This document shows positions 61,147 through 64,000 of a stretch of 64,000 nucleotides of DNA, in pieces. The stretch lies in the NCBI RefSeq assembly GCF_003576645.1, contig NC_044916.1, positions 34,657,326-34,721,325 of the forward strand, read 5' to 3'. The DNA is from Ipomoea triloba (taxonomy: Eukaryota; Streptophyta; Magnoliopsida; Solanales; Convolvulaceae). The notes under the pieces were generated by a model. The model was given only the letters and a program-made list of their open reading frames with translations, was not told the origin of the DNA and searched no databases. Position 1 is the stretch's first letter. Each line of letters starts with the position of its first letter. Made by a program: the position numbers and the translations under genes.

Positions 61147-64000
61147 TCAACGATTGGTGAAAGCAAGCATTTTGAGATGAAGGCAAGCCTCCACCGCATC
61201 CGCCACCGTGAGGAAAACCCACCCTCCTCCAACTTTGTTCACAAATTCCGCCGCCTTCAGTTTCTCTATCACCTTCCACCTTGGATTCGCCATTGCTAAC
61301 TGCATTTCAATATCTGATCTTTTAATTTGTCAAGACGATCAAGTTTTAAGTTTTATTAACAAATGACATCAGATAGGGTGATAAATCAACCTAAGTTGTC
61401 TGAACAAGTCAATAATAACATTGTGATTATCAATTTAAACAATTTAATTGAGGTTGTCTAAATGATATTCGCTCACCTGGGTCCCTTGCGAAACAAAATT
61501 CTTATGCAGCTCTTCTAAGGCTATGATACCCGAGGTGTCAATGTTGGTCACATCTGCAATGTGACACCAAATAACTCACCAATCACTTGTAAATTGATTA
61601 AGTTAACTTAACATTATCTTTTACTTACTGGACATGTCCAAGACCACAACACGAACCCTCTCCAAGCTGTTTTTTTCAATGTCATTAGCTGCTGCTACCC
61701 ATCTCAGGGTCCTGTAACAAACACATACTTATTAACTGCAATGGAGTAATCACTAATCAAATAATCTACCCAATTTTCTCATCTAGGAATCTTACTTTTC
61801 TACAATGAAGTTAGCATTGGCAAAACATATAGACCCGGAATTGATTCTGACAATAAAGATGCCTGGAATTGCAGTTGCAGCTGGGAACTGAGCTCTCTCA
61901 CAAAAGATTTCTGTCCCAGGAAGCCTTCCTAGTACTTGTATACTAGGTCGAATCACATCCACAACAACCTTAACAAATGAAACCCCAACCTGCAGCATAC
62001 ATATGTAATAACAGACTGTCATTCATGGCCAAGATTTATGCCTGCAGGTTGTGGAGTTAATTAAGCTCGAGACGCGAAAGGGGTTACCGCGACAAGAAGC
62101 CCGATTTCCACTGATCCAAACAGCACTCCAAGGAAGGCACCAGTGCAGACAAGGAAGTCCATCTTGTCCACCTTCCAGATATGGTAAGCGCCCCGAAGAT
62201 CGATTAGGCCTGGGAGTGCAGACAGGATAATGGAGGCAAGGATGGCTAAGGGAGTGTAGTACATGAATTTGGTCAGCAGTTCCAGGGAGATCAGCACTGT
62301 CACTGCCATGACTATGTTTGAGACGACGGTTTCGCAGCCTGCACTGAAATTCACAGCTGTTCTTGAAAATGAACCTGAAATTATCCATTGGCATCAGTTA
62401 ATTAAGGATCTGCAGAAACATATATATGTTTTTTCTCCAATTTGATGTGATTAAGGTTGCTTATCTTGCCAAGACCTTGCGGTCCAGTGGCACCTGATGG
62501 GTTCGAGCCTCAGTGGATGTGATATTGACTCTTTGTGCTTCAGTAGGTTGAGAAAGTAGTTATGAACAGATACTACATTGTAACAGAGTCAATAGTACTT
62601 ACCTGTGGCAGCATAGCAAGAAGTTAAAGATCCAATGATGTTCATGAACCCTATGGCTAGCATTTCCTTGTTGCCATCAAGCTGGTAGCCTTTAATTGAA
62701 GCGAATGATCGGCCAACAGAAATCGCTTCCTGATGAGATGAACTATTACATTTAGACCACTCTCACACTACTTTTAATGTGAAGAAATGCATGCAAAAAG
62801 ATAGAGCCTAACAGTGAGGGCAATGATGGCACATATTAGTCCTATTTTTGCAGATTCCCCAAGATGAGGACTGTTAAACTGCAGATCATGAACTGAGCTT
62901 GGATTTAGTCCCCCTTTGAAATGCTTCACAATCTTAACCCCCCGTTCGTCCGCTTTGCTCAGGTACACAATCAATGTGGATAATATGACAGATAAAAGAG
63001 GAGCAAGTGCTGGTAACCAAAACATTTTCTTGTTCCTTCTGCCCTGCATTTGTTGAAAAATTGCATCTATCAGTGAAAGACTGATATATTAGTGTTTGTA
63101 GAATAATGGCAATCTTTAGTACTTACAATGAATCTTGTGATTAGGATGAAGATTAGGAATGCACAGCCAATCAGGAAGTTGAAAGGAGACCACTGCATCA
63201 CAAGACAGAAACATTAATAATGACAGAAGAAATTAAAGATGTGTTGTAAAGTTTGTGCAAAAATATTAAAGCTTACTGGCTCATGGAATGAATTAAAAAC
63301 AGCCTTGAAGACAGACACCACATCAGTCTTGGTGGTGAAATGGTTGATCCCCAGCAGCCCCTTGAGCTGCTGGAGACCAATTACAATGGCTGCACCCGCC
63401 ATGAACCCCACTATGGCAGCGTGTGAGAGAAAATCCACAAGAAACCCCAACCTACAACCACCAAATACATTAGGATCAATCAAACAGCCCGCATGGTCAG
63501 CTCAGTTGGTTCTTGGTAGTAAGTTGTATATAAGGATACACAAGATCAAGCCAGATAGACCCAATGTGGTGGGCTCATTGTGGGAGCTAACACTAGTCCT
63601 CCCACCTAATGGCGGCTGAGTCACTCAAATTTATTCCTCCACTATCCTGTCAGGGTGGGATATGAGGGCCTGTGGCAAGAGAATATCGCCCTTTTTTTCC
63701 AGTAACAAAGAAAATCGGCAGTCACTATCTTAGGGTGTGCACTGTGCCACCCTGCCTTGTGACCTTAATTAGTCGGCAAAGGATCACAAAGAGGTAAATT
63801 AATCTAGATTGTCCATAGTTGACGGACTCAAATTAAGAAGACCAAGATACAAAGTCAGACCTTGGGGTTATAAGTTTGTATCTTTAGCTATCTTGACTGA
63901 GTTATCCTCAATTTGCTTTTTGTGGGCAAGCAAGGATCAATGAGAAAGAGAAGCATTCATTAATTTTCAAGAAAACAGGATATTAATCACCTGAACAATC
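61147..64000 (-). CDS. Sulfate transporter with STAS domain (3' part, group 2-like)
   Basis: Exons in phase: 63991-64000 (end of an exon running off the window), 63277-63451, 63127-63192, 62813-63043, 62603-62729, 62088-62374, 61796-61989, 61629-61711, 61477-61553 and 61147-61299, about 466 residues. The SLC26/SulP core includes [76 protein letters not shown] and SILGSL-type helices. The cytosolic STAS domain contains [20 protein letters not shown]. Sequence resembles Arabidopsis SULTR2 proteins more than groups 1 or 3 ([23 protein letters not shown]). Group 2 members are low-affinity H+/sulfate symporters of vascular tissue. The N-terminal half lies outside the window. Introns contain a SINE and other repeats. 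Confidence 0.88.
62470..62600 (+). mobile_element. SINE antisense in a sulfate-transporter intron, abutting the splice donor
   Basis: It has AAGACCTTGCGGTCCAGTGG (A-box), GATGGGTTCGAGCCTCAGTG (B-box) and AGGTTGAGAAAGTAGTTATG then GAGTCAATAGTACTT, as in the copies at 28114 and 2595. Its last bases (ACTT) run into ACCTG, which on the gene strand is the donor CAG|GTAAGT of the exon ending at 62603. No clear target duplication was found. Confidence 0.6.
63490..63850 (+). repeat. SINE-like and dispersed-repeat cluster in a sulfate-transporter intron
   Basis: Positions 63491-63720 begin with a tRNA-like head, GCATGGTCAGCTCAGTTGGT, followed by about 200 bp including GTGGGCTCATTGTGGGAGCT and a T run, consistent with a SINE. 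Positions 63735-63850 match the dispersed repeat of 38905 and 43070 (GCCTTGTGACC, GGCAAAGGATCACAAAGAGG, TTGTCCATAG). Confidence 0.45.

Noticed and set aside
1..64000. CRISPR arrays, prokaryotic operons, organellar insertions
   Set aside because: No spaced direct-repeat arrays, Shine-Dalgarno-led gene strings or recognisable plastid or mitochondrial genes were seen. The gene structure is eukaryotic throughout.

Overview
This window is eudicot plant nuclear DNA. Genes carry multiple GT-AG introns, intergenic DNA is AT-rich, and small transposons and tRNA-derived SINEs are scattered throughout. The protein families and the recurring intergenic word TACTCCGTA suggest an asterid, perhaps Convolvulaceae such as Ipomoea. 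That placement is an impression, not a demonstrated identification.

Layout, left to right. Positions 1-1440 (minus): 5' part of a Trm9-type tRNA wobble-uridine methyltransferase with a uORF-bearing leader. Positions 2235-9010 (minus): a protein fusing glutaredoxin-like, DEP and DUF547 domains, rebuilt here from six coding exons. Positions 9688-13266: a non-autonomous Helitron holding a possible captured exon. Positions 14810-15376 (plus): an intronless membrane-anchored RING-H2 protein. Positions 16276-25979: one locus, with a small unknown gene and two MITEs, present in three identical overlapping copies separated by N gaps, most likely an assembly artefact. Positions 28370-39566 (plus): a ~2266-aa NT-C2/coiled-coil protein of the At1g22060 type with six 77-residue repeats. 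Positions 41840-44320 (minus): a membrane-anchored ubiquitin-fold (MUB) protein. Positions 47260-48386: a Mutator-like MITE with a 9-bp target duplication. Positions 48788-49420 (minus): an intronless FANTASTIC FOUR-like protein. Positions 50513-51815 (minus): a ribosomal protein L30 locus that looks dead (one exon missing, one nonsense codon). Positions 55185-59397 (plus): a GPI-anchored aspartic-protease-like protein. Positions 59653-60426 (minus): an 84-aa ZC3H15/DFRP-tail-like protein. Positions 61147-64000 (minus): the 3' part of a group-2-like sulfate transporter with a STAS domain.

The genes are ordinary, unlinked plant housekeeping and signalling genes on both strands. I see no operon-like cluster or biosynthetic cluster. 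The notable content is genome-structural: the triplicated assembly block, a Helitron with a duplicated 5' terminus, several well-delimited MITEs and SINEs (one contributing to a splice donor), a decaying RPL30 copy, and a heptad-phased internal repeat expansion. I found no evidence of a wholly new biological system. All homology statements come from recognising sequence by eye; no database search was run.
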